Shown here piece by piece: positions 1 through 5,198 of a stretch of 6,348 nt of DNA. This DNA is from Proteobacteria bacterium UBA6921 (GTDB lineage: Bacteria > Pseudomonadota > Gammaproteobacteria > SG8-11). Both the position numbers and the translations under genes were made by a program. Within the stretch, counting starts at the first letter, position 1; every line of letters begins with the position of its first letter. The notes under the pieces were generated by a model. That model made no database searches and was not told where the DNA came from. It worked only from the letters and a program-made list of their open reading frames with translations. The DNA is taken from assembly GCA_002450895.1 (NCBI GenBank), contig DKAR01000095.1, positions 1 to 6,348 on the forward strand, written 5' to 3'.

Positions 1-26
1 GATGCGGCGCACGAACTGCGCACCCC
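1..26 (+). repeat. 26-base exact repeat, copy 1 (H-box of left kinase)
   Basis: The first 26 bases of the window are identical to 3652-3677 in the second kinase, same strand and same codon phase, encoding DAAHELRTP. The match may extend left of the window. It is most easily explained by strong conservation of the H-box plus shared codon use. Confidence 0.7.
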
Positions 27-702
27 GCTCGCGGTATTGCGTAGCGTGGGCGAAGTCGGTTTGGAGGAAGCAAAAAGTAACACGGAGTATCGCGAAGTCA
101 TCGGCAGCATGCTGGAAGAAAGCACGCGACTGTCCCGCCTTGTCGACAGCCTGCTAACACTTTCGCGCATGGAATCCGGGCGCGCGCGGTTGCGAATCCA
201 GTGTTTCGATGTAACTGCATTGGCGCGCGACGTCGTCGAATGCCTGCGTCCCCTTGCCGAAGAAAAGCAGCAGCATCTGTCGATGCCTGACGCGGCCGCG
301 CTGGATGTTGATGCTGATCCATCTCTGCTGCGGCAAGCGCTGATGAATTTGATCGACAACGCGTTGAAGTACACGCCCGCGCAGGGAGCGATAAGAGTTT
401 CTGTGGAACGTTCCGGAAACCACGTCCGGATTGTCGTGCAGGATTCCGGACCTGGAATCGCGCCTGAGCACCACGCGCAAATCTTTGATCGATTCTATCG
501 CGTGGATACGGGGCGTTCACGCGACACCGGGGGCACCGGGCTCGGATTGGCAATCACGCGCTGGATCGTGGACCAACACGGTGGTGCGATTGCAATTCAC
601 AGCTCGTCCGGAGCCAGAACTGCATTTGAAATTTCCCTGCCGCTGGCATTTGGGGCCCGTGTGGACCTTCAGGCAAGCAGTCCTTCCAACATTCGCTCGT
701 AA
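1..702 (+). CDS. Sensor histidine kinase, C-terminal catalytic part (5' end outside window)
   Basis: The reading frame is open from the first base and ends at TAA 700-702, giving 233 visible residues. It begins inside the H-box (DAAHELRTPLA), with the phospho-accepting His at residue 4. A HisKA dimerisation helix follows to about residue 65, then a HATPase_c ATP-binding domain: N-box with Asn at about 120 (NLIDNALKYTP), G1 box DSGPG at 148-152, F-box IFDRFYR from about 161, and G2 box GTGLGL at about 178-183. All kinase core motifs look intact. By family knowledge this is a membrane sensor kinase that autophosphorylates on His and passes phosphate to a response regulator. The sensor, membrane and HAMP parts, and probably its regulator gene, lie left of the window. 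The last ~20 residues are a non-conserved tail, and the final 34 bases overlap the 3' end of dapE on the other strand. The signal sensed cannot be told from this part. Confidence 0.93.
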   Translation, partial: DAAHELRTPLAVLRSVGEVGLEEAKSNTEYREVIGSMLEESTRLSRLVDSLLTLSRMESGRARLRIQCFDVTALARDVVECLRPLAEEKQQHLSMPDAAALDVDADPSLLRQALMNLIDNALKYTPAQGAIRVSVERSGNHVRIVVQDSGPGIAPEHHAQIFDRFYRVDTGRSRDTGGTGLGLAITRWIVDQHGGAIAIHSSSGARTAFEISLPLAFGARVDLQASSPSNIRS

Positions 703-1796
703 ATTTCGGACAGCTGGTCGAGCTCAGCGACGTTCACGCATTCGTTGATCTTGTGGATCGAGGCGTTCAGGGGCCCAAGTTCCACGACCTGGGCGCCGGT
801 CGGCGCGATGAATCGTCCGTCCGACGTGCCGCCGGCCGTGGAAAGTTCCGGATCCAGACCTGTGACGGTTTTGATCGCGCCACCGACCGCATCCATCAGT
901 TCGCCCGGCGCTGTGAGAAAAGGCTTGCCGGATACCGCCCACTGAATTTCGTAATTGAGATTGTGGCGTTGCAGCAGATGTTCGACGCGCACGCGCATTT
1001 GTTCGGGAGTGAGCTGGGTGGAAAACCGGAAATTGAATACCACGTCGAGTTCACCCGGGATGACATTGTTGGCGCCGGTGCCCGCGTGAATATTCGAAAT
1101 CTGGAAACTGGTCGGCGGGAAGTGTTTGTTGCCCTGGTCCCACTCAATTCCGGTGAGTTCCGCGAGAGCGGGTGCAAACCGATGGATAGGGTTGTCGGCA
1201 CGCTGCGGGTAGGCGACGTGACCCTGAATGCCTTTCACTTTAAGAATTCCATTGAGGGATCCGCGGCGACCGATCTTCACGCAATCACCCAGCGCGTGCA
1301 CGCAGGAGGGTTCTCCGACCAGGCACAAGTCGATCTTCTCTTTGCGTTTCTCAAGGTGCTCAACGACTTTTACGGTTCCGTTGATTGCCGCTCCTTCTTC
1401 GTCGGATGTAATCAGGAACGCAATCGAGCCGCGATGTTTGGGATGTGCCGCAACGAAGCGTTCACATGCAGTGACCATCGCGGCGAGGCTGCCTTTCATA
1501 TCGGCAGCACCACGGCCGTAAAGGACGCCATCACGTATCTGCGGTTCAAACGGAGGCGAAGTCCATTGATTCAGTGGGCCGGGAGGAACGACGTCGGTGT
1601 GACCGGCGAAGCAAACGACCGGCGATGCATCGCCGCGCCGTGCCCAGAAATTCGTGACGTCTTCAAATTGCAGCCGTTCTGTACGAAAACCGATGGCTTC
1701 GAGTCGCGCGATCATCAAATCCTGGCAACCTTCGTCTTTCGGAGTGACGGACGGGCGGCGAATTAATTCCTTGGTGAGTTCAAGCGTTTCAGACAT
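669..1796 (-). CDS. dapE: Succinyl-diaminopimelate desuccinylase DapE
   Basis: This is a cytoplasmic M20-family di-zinc amidohydrolase that splits N-succinyl-LL-2,6-diaminopimelate into LL-diaminopimelate and succinate, supplying lysine and peptidoglycan synthesis. The 375 residues match the usual E. coli-type length. Visible metal and catalytic residues are His66 and Asp68 (FAGHTDVVPPG), Asp99 (GAADMKG), Glu133 and Glu134 (SDEEG; base and metal ligand), Glu162 (VGEPS) and His348 (NASIHKINECVN). The dimerisation/lid domain lies at roughly 175-290. I chose the ATG at 1794-1796 because MSETLELTKELIRRPS lines up with the family N-terminus. A TTG three codons upstream (1803-1805) is in frame but would add an atypical MEK extension and destroy the GGA that can serve as a weak Shine-Dalgarno. 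It is separated from dapD/dapC by the two-component pair on the opposite strand. Its stop (669-671) lies inside the left kinase gene. Confidence 0.97.
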   Translation of the reverse strand: MSETLELTKELIRRPSVTPKDEGCQDLMIARLEAIGFRTERLQFEDVTNFWARRGDASPVVCFAGHTDVVPPGPLNQWTSPPFEPQIRDGVLYGRGAADMKGSLAAMVTACERFVAAHPKHRGSIAFLITSDEEGAAINGTVKVVEHLEKRKEKIDLCLVGEPSCVHALGDCVKIGRRGSLNGILKVKGIQGHVAYPQRADNPIHRFAPALAELTGIEWDQGNKHFPPTSFQISNIHAGTGANNVIPGELDVVFNFRFSTQLTPEQMRVRVEHLLQRHNLNYEIQWAVSGKPFLTAPGELMDAVGGAIKTVTGLDPELSTAGGTSDGRFIAPTGAQVVELGPLNASIHKINECVNVAELDQLSEIYERMLEGLLA

Positions 1797-1831
1797 TTTT
1801 TCCAATATTCTTTATGAGTGAGTCAGCGCAT

Positions 1832-1860
1832 ATTGTAGAGAACTGCGCTCGGTTTCACAG
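1832..1860 (-). promoter_or_regulatory. Candidate sigma-70 promoter of dapE
   Basis: On the minus strand there is a good -10 hexamer TACAAT (plus positions 1832-1837) and, after a 17-base spacer, a weak -35 CTGTGA (1855-1860; 3 of 6 consensus bases). Transcription would start near 1825, giving a leader of about 30 nt before the dapE ATG. A separate promoter is expected because dapE is cut off from dapC-dapD by genes on the other strand. The -10 is convincing; the -35 is not, so an activator may be needed or the call may be wrong. Confidence 0.4.
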
Positions 1861-1868
1861 AACGAGCG
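1846..1868. repeat. Inverted repeat centred on the dapE -35 region
   Basis: CGCTCG (1846-1851) and CGAGCG (1863-1868) are perfect inverted arms separated by 11 bases, with a further TT/AA pair inside. The centre (about 1857) falls within the proposed -35 hexamer of dapE, a position where a bound dimeric regulator would block or alter polymerase binding. It could also be chance. No regulator is identified. Confidence 0.35.
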
Positions 1869-1875
1869 ATCCGTG

Positions 1876-1891
1876 CACAAACGTTTTTGTG
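1876..1891. repeat. Short inverted repeat, possible operator
   Basis: CACAAA (1876-1881) and TTTGTG (1886-1891) form perfect arms around a 4-base centre; an AAACGTTT palindrome sits inside it at 1879-1886. It lies just upstream of the proposed dapE promoter and could be an operator for either divergent transcript. Support is the symmetry alone. Confidence 0.25.
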
Positions 1892-1926
1892 ATGATTTCG
1901 TCCCTGCCATAACTATCTTCTTGAAG

Positions 1927-1942
1927 CTAACGTTTCCTTAAC
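1927..1942. promoter_or_regulatory. Possible OmpR-family tandem binding site
   Basis: CTAAC (1927-1931) is followed by TTAAC (1938-1942) with an 11-base period; on the minus strand this reads GTTAA-N6-GTTAG. OmpR/PmrA/QseB-type regulators bind such head-to-tail half-sites one helical turn apart, and the adjacent regulator belongs to that family and often autoregulates. The match is short and the site is about 290 bases from the regulator start, so this is a weak call. Confidence 0.22.
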
Positions 1943-1988
1943 CTCGCCACTTCTAAAGTTCAAACCGCTGAAACATACATCGTCGGTT

Positions 1989-2178
1989 GTGCCGGTGGCC
2001 CATTATGACGGTACTGGCGCCTTAGGTCCGCATAGCCGCGTTGTGATTGTTTGGCAGCAGCTTTTTGACCCATCTGTCACGACATACAGCACATTTGGAT
2101 GCGCTGTGATAGACCAATCCTGTCGTGAGTTAGGATGGGATATTCCTGAAAAAAAGGAGTATCCCATCCTTTTTTTTT
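1989..2178 (+). ncRNA. Structured non-coding RNA or leader ending in an intrinsic terminator
   Basis: The plus strand can fold into consecutive hairpins. The first is an 8-bp stem (1989-1996 with 2013-2020, two G-U pairs). The second is nested: outer perfect arms TCACGACA (2077-2084) and TGTCGTGA (2121-2128), enclosing a tight hairpin ACAGCACAT/ATGCGCTGT (2086-2094, 2099-2107; one A-C mismatch, TTGG loop). The third is the strong terminator at 2132-2178. No gene upstream on this strand needs a terminator here, because dapE runs the other way. The simplest readings are a small RNA of roughly 150-200 nt, or a 5' leader that attenuates the two-component genes beginning at 2234. The 5' end is arbitrary because no clear promoter was found. 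It does not resemble 6S RNA, tmRNA or any riboswitch I can recognise. Confidence 0.4.
2132..2178 (+). terminator. Strong rho-independent terminator
   Basis: A perfect 11-bp stem (2132-2142 with 2160-2170) is extended by five more pairs, one of them G-U (2143-2147 with 2155-2159). It is capped by a 7-base GAAAAAA loop and followed by eight T residues (2171-2178). The T-tract exists only on the plus-strand side, so it works left to right. It lies 55 bases before the response regulator start, so it must end a transcript from the intergenic region or attenuate the downstream operon. Confidence 0.92.
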
Positions 2179-2233
2179 GCGGCCAATCCGCACAAAATAG
2201 CACCTTCCGTACGAGAAGTTGGGTGGGCTCCCT

Positions 2234-2887
2234 ATGCGTATTTTGCTGGCAGAAGACGACGCGATGTTGGGGAATGGAATTCAGACGTGGCTCGGCCTCA
2301 AGGGCTATGCCGTGGACTGGTTTCAGACCGGCGACTAAGCGCGCCAGGCACTCGACTCCGCCGAATACAGCCTGTATTTGCTCGACCTCGGCTTGCCCCG
2401 AATTGATGGTATGACCCTGCTGCGAACGATCCGGAGTCGGAATGACAGCACGCCGGTCATTATCATTACGGCGCGCGACGCGCTTCCTGAGCGGGTCGCC
2501 GGTCTGGATTCCGGTGCGGATGATTACCTCGTAAAGCCATTTGAGCTCGACGAATTAGCGGCGCGCATGCGCGCGCTGGAGCGTCGCAGCCATCAGCGCC
2601 CGACGCCGAACCTGTCCCACGGTCCGGTGACGCTGGACCCCGCGACGATGGCGGTCACGTTCGACGGATCCGACGTCAATATTTCTCCTCGCGAGTTTGT
2701 CGTGTTGCGGACCTTGCTCGAAAACAAGGGAAAGCCGGTATCGCGCGAACGGTTGGAAAATTTCCTGTATTCGTGGGGTGACGAAGTGGAAAGCAATACC
2801 GTCACCGTTCATATCCACAATCTGCGAAAGAAGCTCGGAGAAGACTTCATCGTGACGAAGCGCGGGTTCGGCTACATGGTAGAGTAG
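2234..2887 (+). pseudogene. OmpR/QseB-type response regulator interrupted by an in-frame stop
   Basis: Read through one stop codon, this is a full-length 217-residue response regulator. The receiver domain shows the acidic pair Asp8/Asp9 (LLAEDDAML), phospho-acceptor Asp51 (LYLLDLGLPRIDG), Thr79 (IIITARD) and Lys101 (YLVKPFE). A Trans_reg_C winged helix occupies about 126-217, with the expected VTVHIHNLRKKLG recognition helix and KRGFGYMVE end. Codon 35 is TAA (2336-2338), within TGD-stop-ARQAL, where relatives usually carry a charged or polar residue. One base change from GAA, CAA or AAA would explain it. No frameshift is seen. The ATG at 2234 has only a weak GGTGGG upstream (2222-2227). A restart at TTG 2378 would keep Asp51 but lose the first beta strand and Asp8/Asp9, so it should not be a working receiver. 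The kinase gene follows 35 bases later. A sequencing error or a very recent mutation are the alternatives, since the rest is undecayed. Confidence 0.85.
2336..2338 (+). other. In-frame TAA nonsense codon in the response regulator
   Basis: Codon 35 of the regulator reads TAA, between GAC (Asp34) and GCG (Ala36). Both sides translate into clean receiver-domain sequence in the same frame, so this is a substitution rather than an indel. Confidence 0.9.
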
Positions 2888-2911
2888 CCGGGTCCCCACA
2901 ATCGACCTTTC

Positions 2912-2915
2912 AGGA
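2912..2915 (+). promoter_or_regulatory. Ribosome binding site of the QseC-type kinase
   Basis: AGGA sits 7 bases before the ATG at 2923, supporting that start. It is a better site than the one before the regulator, so the kinase could be translated independently of the interrupted gene upstream, although polarity from the early stop may reduce its mRNA. Confidence 0.6.
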
Positions 2916-2922
2916 CTCGCTC

Positions 2923-4350
2923 ATGGCACCGTCAATACGGCGCCGTCTTTTAATCGTAACCCTCTCGGTGTTTTCGCTCGGTTGGGTCGCGACCACCATC
3001 GTTTCCTATATCGACAGTCGTCGCGACACTGAACATTTGCTGGATGCGCAGCTGGAGCAGGTGGCGCGAATCGTAATGACGATGAGCGAACATGAACTCG
3101 AGGAAGAACTCATTGCGCGTGGGGACGACACTGCCAACACGCTCGAAATGTACGACCGCTCCGGCATCCGCGATCAATTCGGACTGCGTCTGGCATTTCA
3201 GGTCTGGATCAACGGCGAACGGCTCGCACTGAGATCAAAAAATTCGCCGGCGGTACCGCTTTCCAACTTGGCGAACGGATTCAATTCTACGGTGGTCAAT
3301 TATGAACCCTGGCGTGTGTATTCCATCACCGAACCGCGAACGCTGATCACCGTTTACGTCGGCGAGCATGACAGCATTCGCGAAGATCTTATTGCGAGTG
3401 CGGCGATACGTGCCATTGCTCCTTTGTTGATTGTTGCGCCAATCATCGGACTGCTGACCTGGTGGGGCGTTGGACGGGCCCTCCGACCATTGCATGCCGT
3501 TGCGGGGACCGTCGCGCGACGCAATCCTCGTGACCTTAGCCCGATCAGCGACAGTTCGATTCCGGAAGAGACGCAGCCGGTGGTTCAGTCGGTGAACCGG
3601 TTATTGGCGCAACTCTCGACGGCCTTTGAGGGCGCCAAGCGGTTTACCGCAGATGCGGCGCACGAACTGCGCACCCCACTTGCCGGAATTGCCGCGCAGA
3701 CTGAAGTGGCCTTGCTGACGACCGACGAAAGTGTTCGCAGCGGTGCGTTGTCGTCGATCAAGACCGCAACAAAGAAGATGTCTCGACTTGTGCAGCAGTT
3801 GCTCACCCTCGCGCGATGGGATGCCAATCTTGCCAATGTGCAGCGGGTGCCGTTGATGTTGAATGTTCTGGCGGAAGAAATCGTTCGCGAACTGGAGGGT
3901 GCAGCGACTTCGGGAAATGTCCGGCTGTCGTGCGAAGTTATTTCCGAACCTGTGATGTTCGGCGATGAAACGTCGGTACAGATGATTATCAGAAATATCG
4001 TCGACAACGCCATTCGCTATACGCCGGCGGGCGGCACGGTGAGAATTGAAATCGATTCCACGCCCGAGCATGCCGTGTTACGCGTTGTGGACACCGGACC
4101 CGGCTTGTCGGCGGAAGATCGAGACCGGATCTTCCAGCGGTTTTACCGGGGTGGACGCCACGATACGACCGGAAGCGGGCTGGGTTTGTCGATCGTGCGC
4201 CAGTGCGTCGACTTGCACGGCGGCACGATCGATATTGAATCACCCGATGTGGGCGGCCTGATTGTGACGGTCAATTTGCCGAAGCGTGTGGCGAACGGGC
4301 CTCAGGACACGCTTGTGCTGAATGACACGAAGCGATCAGATGTCGCGTAG
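2923..4350 (+). CDS. QseC/PmrB-type two-component sensor histidine kinase
   Basis: This is a 475-residue inner-membrane sensor kinase with no visible defect. After a basic N-terminus (SIRRRLL), a first membrane helix spans about 9-30. A periplasmic sensor of about 125 residues follows, resembling the 2CSK_N domain of QseC-like kinases (DAQLEQVARIV), and contains an acid-rich EHELEEE stretch at 56-62. The second membrane helix is at about 159-182, followed by a HAMP-like linker to about 237. The H-box has His247 (FTADAAHELRTPLA). HATPase_c motifs are Asn358 and Asn362 (RNIVDNAIRYTP), DTGPG 390-394, IFQRFYR from 403, and GSGLGLS 417-423. By family it autophosphorylates and would phosphorylate the regulator encoded 35 bases upstream, which is broken here. 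The AGGA at 2912-2915 supports the ATG. The last 15 bases overlap dapD on the other strand. PmrB and some relatives use ExxE motifs to bind Fe3+; whether the acidic stretch does so is unknown. Confidence 0.94.
   Translation: MAPSIRRRLLIVTLSVFSLGWVATTIVSYIDSRRDTEHLLDAQLEQVARIVMTMSEHELEEELIARGDDTANTLEMYDRSGIRDQFGLRLAFQVWINGERLALRSKNSPAVPLSNLANGFNSTVVNYEPWRVYSITEPRTLITVYVGEHDSIREDLIASAAIRAIAPLLIVAPIIGLLTWWGVGRALRPLHAVAGTVARRNPRDLSPISDSSIPEETQPVVQSVNRLLAQLSTAFEGAKRFTADAAHELRTPLAGIAAQTEVALLTTDESVRSGALSSIKTATKKMSRLVQQLLTLARWDANLANVQRVPLMLNVLAEEIVRELEGAATSGNVRLSCEVISEPVMFGDETSVQMIIRNIVDNAIRYTPAGGTVRIEIDSTPEHAVLRVVDTGPGLSAEDRDRIFQRFYRGGRHDTTGSGLGLSIVRQCVDLHGGTIDIESPDVGGLIVTVNLPKRVANGPQDTLVLNDTKRSDVA
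3652..3677 (+). repeat. 26-base exact repeat, copy 2 (H-box of QseC-type kinase)
   Basis: This is identical to bases 1-26. The two kinases otherwise differ widely at the protein level, so this is not a recent whole-gene duplication. As direct repeats, recombination between them would delete dapE and the regulator and fuse the two kinases in frame. Confidence 0.7.
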
Positions 4351-5157
4351 CAGTTCGTTGATGCCGACCTTGCTGCGGGTCTTTTCATCCACCTGCTTTA
4401 CGATCACCGCACAGTAAAGACTGTACTTGCCGTCGCTGGAGGGCAGGTTGCCGGATACGACGACCGAACCCGGCGGAATCTTTCCGTAGGAAATCTCTCC
4501 GGTCGTGCGATTGTAAATGCGCGTGCTCTGGCCGATGTACACGCCCATCGAAATGACGGAACCTTCCCCGACGATCACGCCTTCGACCACTTCAGAGCGC
4601 GCGCCAATAAAACAATTGTCTTCGATGATAGTCGGTGCGGCCTGTACCGGCTCCAGCACGCCACCGATTCCGACGCCTCCCGACAGATGAACGTTCTTGC
4701 CGATCTGTGCGCATGAGCCGACCGTTGCCCAGGTGTCCACCATGGTTCCGCTGTCCACGTAAGCACCGATGTTCACGTAGGACGGCATCAACACAACGCC
4801 AGAGGCGATATAAGCGCCTTTGCGTACCGTGGCGGGAGGAACAACACGCACGCCGCCGGCTCGGAAATCACGGGAACTTGAATCCGCGTATTTCGCTTGA
4901 ACCTTGTCGTAATAGTTTGTGAACCCGCCCTTCATAAACACGTTGTCTTCAATTCGAAATGACAGCAGCACCGCTTTCTTGAGCCACTGATGCACGACCC
5001 AATCGTTGCCTTTCTTTTCCGCGACACGCAGCTTGCCGCTGTCGAGTTGCGCAATGGCCTCGGAAACAGCTTCCTTGACGTGCGTTTCGACATTGCGGGG
5101 AGTGATCTCCGCGCGGCGTTCGAAGGCAGTGTTAATGATGTTTTCGATATCAGTCAT
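4336..5157 (-). CDS. dapD: Tetrahydrodipicolinate N-succinyltransferase DapD
   Basis: This cytoplasmic enzyme uses succinyl-CoA to acylate 2,3,4,5-tetrahydropyridine-2,6-dicarboxylate, giving N-succinyl-2-amino-6-oxopimelate, the substrate of the DapC aminotransferase. The 273 residues match the E. coli-type length. An alpha-helical N-terminal domain (about 1-100, MTDIENIINTAFERRAEITP) is followed by a left-handed parallel beta helix with hexapeptide repeats (about 105-240; e.g. VNIGAYVDSGTMVDTWATVG). Asp141 and Glu189 occupy the positions implicated in catalysis in this family. The C-terminus SKVGINELLRDI is typical. The ATG at 5155-5157 is preceded by GGAG with a 5-base spacer. dapC lies 41 bases upstream on the same strand, so the two are probably co-transcribed. 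The 3' end overlaps the QseC-type kinase gene by 15 bases, and no terminator hairpin is obvious there. Confidence 0.97.
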   Translation of the reverse strand: MTDIENIINTAFERRAEITPRNVETHVKEAVSEAIAQLDSGKLRVAEKKGNDWVVHQWLKKAVLLSFRIEDNVFMKGGFTNYYDKVQAKYADSSSRDFRAGGVRVVPPATVRKGAYIASGVVLMPSYVNIGAYVDSGTMVDTWATVGSCAQIGKNVHLSGGVGIGGVLEPVQAAPTIIEDNCFIGARSEVVEGVIVGEGSVISMGVYIGQSTRIYNRTTGEISYGKIPPGSVVVSGNLPSSDGKYSLYCAVIVKQVDEKTRSKVGINELLRDI

Positions 5158-5162
5158 TGTCG

Positions 5163-5166
5163 CTCC
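5163..5166 (-). promoter_or_regulatory. Ribosome binding site of dapD
   Basis: On the minus strand GGAG lies 5 bases before the dapD ATG, within the 41-base dapC-dapD gap. This fixes the start at 5157. Confidence 0.65.
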
Positions 5167-5198
5167 AAGGTATTTACTTCAGTCGTTGAAAGTCAGGA

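Larger units (their letters stand above)
1797..2233. other. Intergenic region between dapE and the response regulator
   Basis: This is a 437-base gap between two divergently transcribed genes. No convincing protein gene is present. A frame open on the plus strand from a GTG at 1989 runs through the terminator hairpin into the regulator gene in the wrong frame, and its product looks non-biological. The left third holds a possible dapE promoter (minus strand) and short inverted repeats. The right half holds at least three plus-strand hairpins, the last an intrinsic terminator. I could not identify a convincing sigma-70 promoter for the plus-strand genes. Weak candidates are TTGTGA at 1887-1892 with poor -10 matches near 1910, and an AT-rich stretch at 2193-2199 after the terminator. 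Confidence 0.8.

Noticed and set aside
753..1766. Long plus-strand open frame (337 codons) antisense to dapE
   Set aside because: It mirrors dapE codon structure, its translation shows no recognisable domain, and dapE is fully supported by family motifs on the other strand.
1797..1805. dapE start at the in-frame TTG (1803-1805)
   Set aside because: It would add an atypical MEK before the family-conserved N-terminus; the ATG at 1796 gives exactly 375 residues, the usual length.
2005..2025. Tiny leader peptide frame (ATG ACG GTA CTG GCG CCT TAG) as an attenuator peptide
   Set aside because: Only six residues, no run of regulatory codons and no clear ribosome binding site.
1989..2178. Identity of the hairpin RNA as 6S RNA or an RsmY/RsmZ-type CsrA-sponge RNA
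   Set aside because: It does not show the long open-promoter-like bubble of 6S, and only one GGA falls in a hairpin loop (near 2097), too few for an Rsm-type RNA.
2132..2178. Terminator as a shared bidirectional terminator
   Set aside because: The minus-strand side of the stem is followed by a mixed sequence, not a T-tract, and the leftward gene dapE begins rather than ends on this side.
1989..2414. Plus-strand open frame of 141 codons starting at GTG 1989
   Set aside because: It runs through a perfect terminator hairpin and T-tract and then overlaps the response regulator out of frame. The sequence is rich in Cys/Trp/Ser with no domain character.
2378..2887. Response regulator as a genuine short gene starting at TTG 2378
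   Set aside because: It would start in the middle of the beta strand leading to Asp51 and lose the Asp8/Asp9 pocket. No Shine-Dalgarno is seen before it, and the upstream in-frame sequence is clearly receiver domain.
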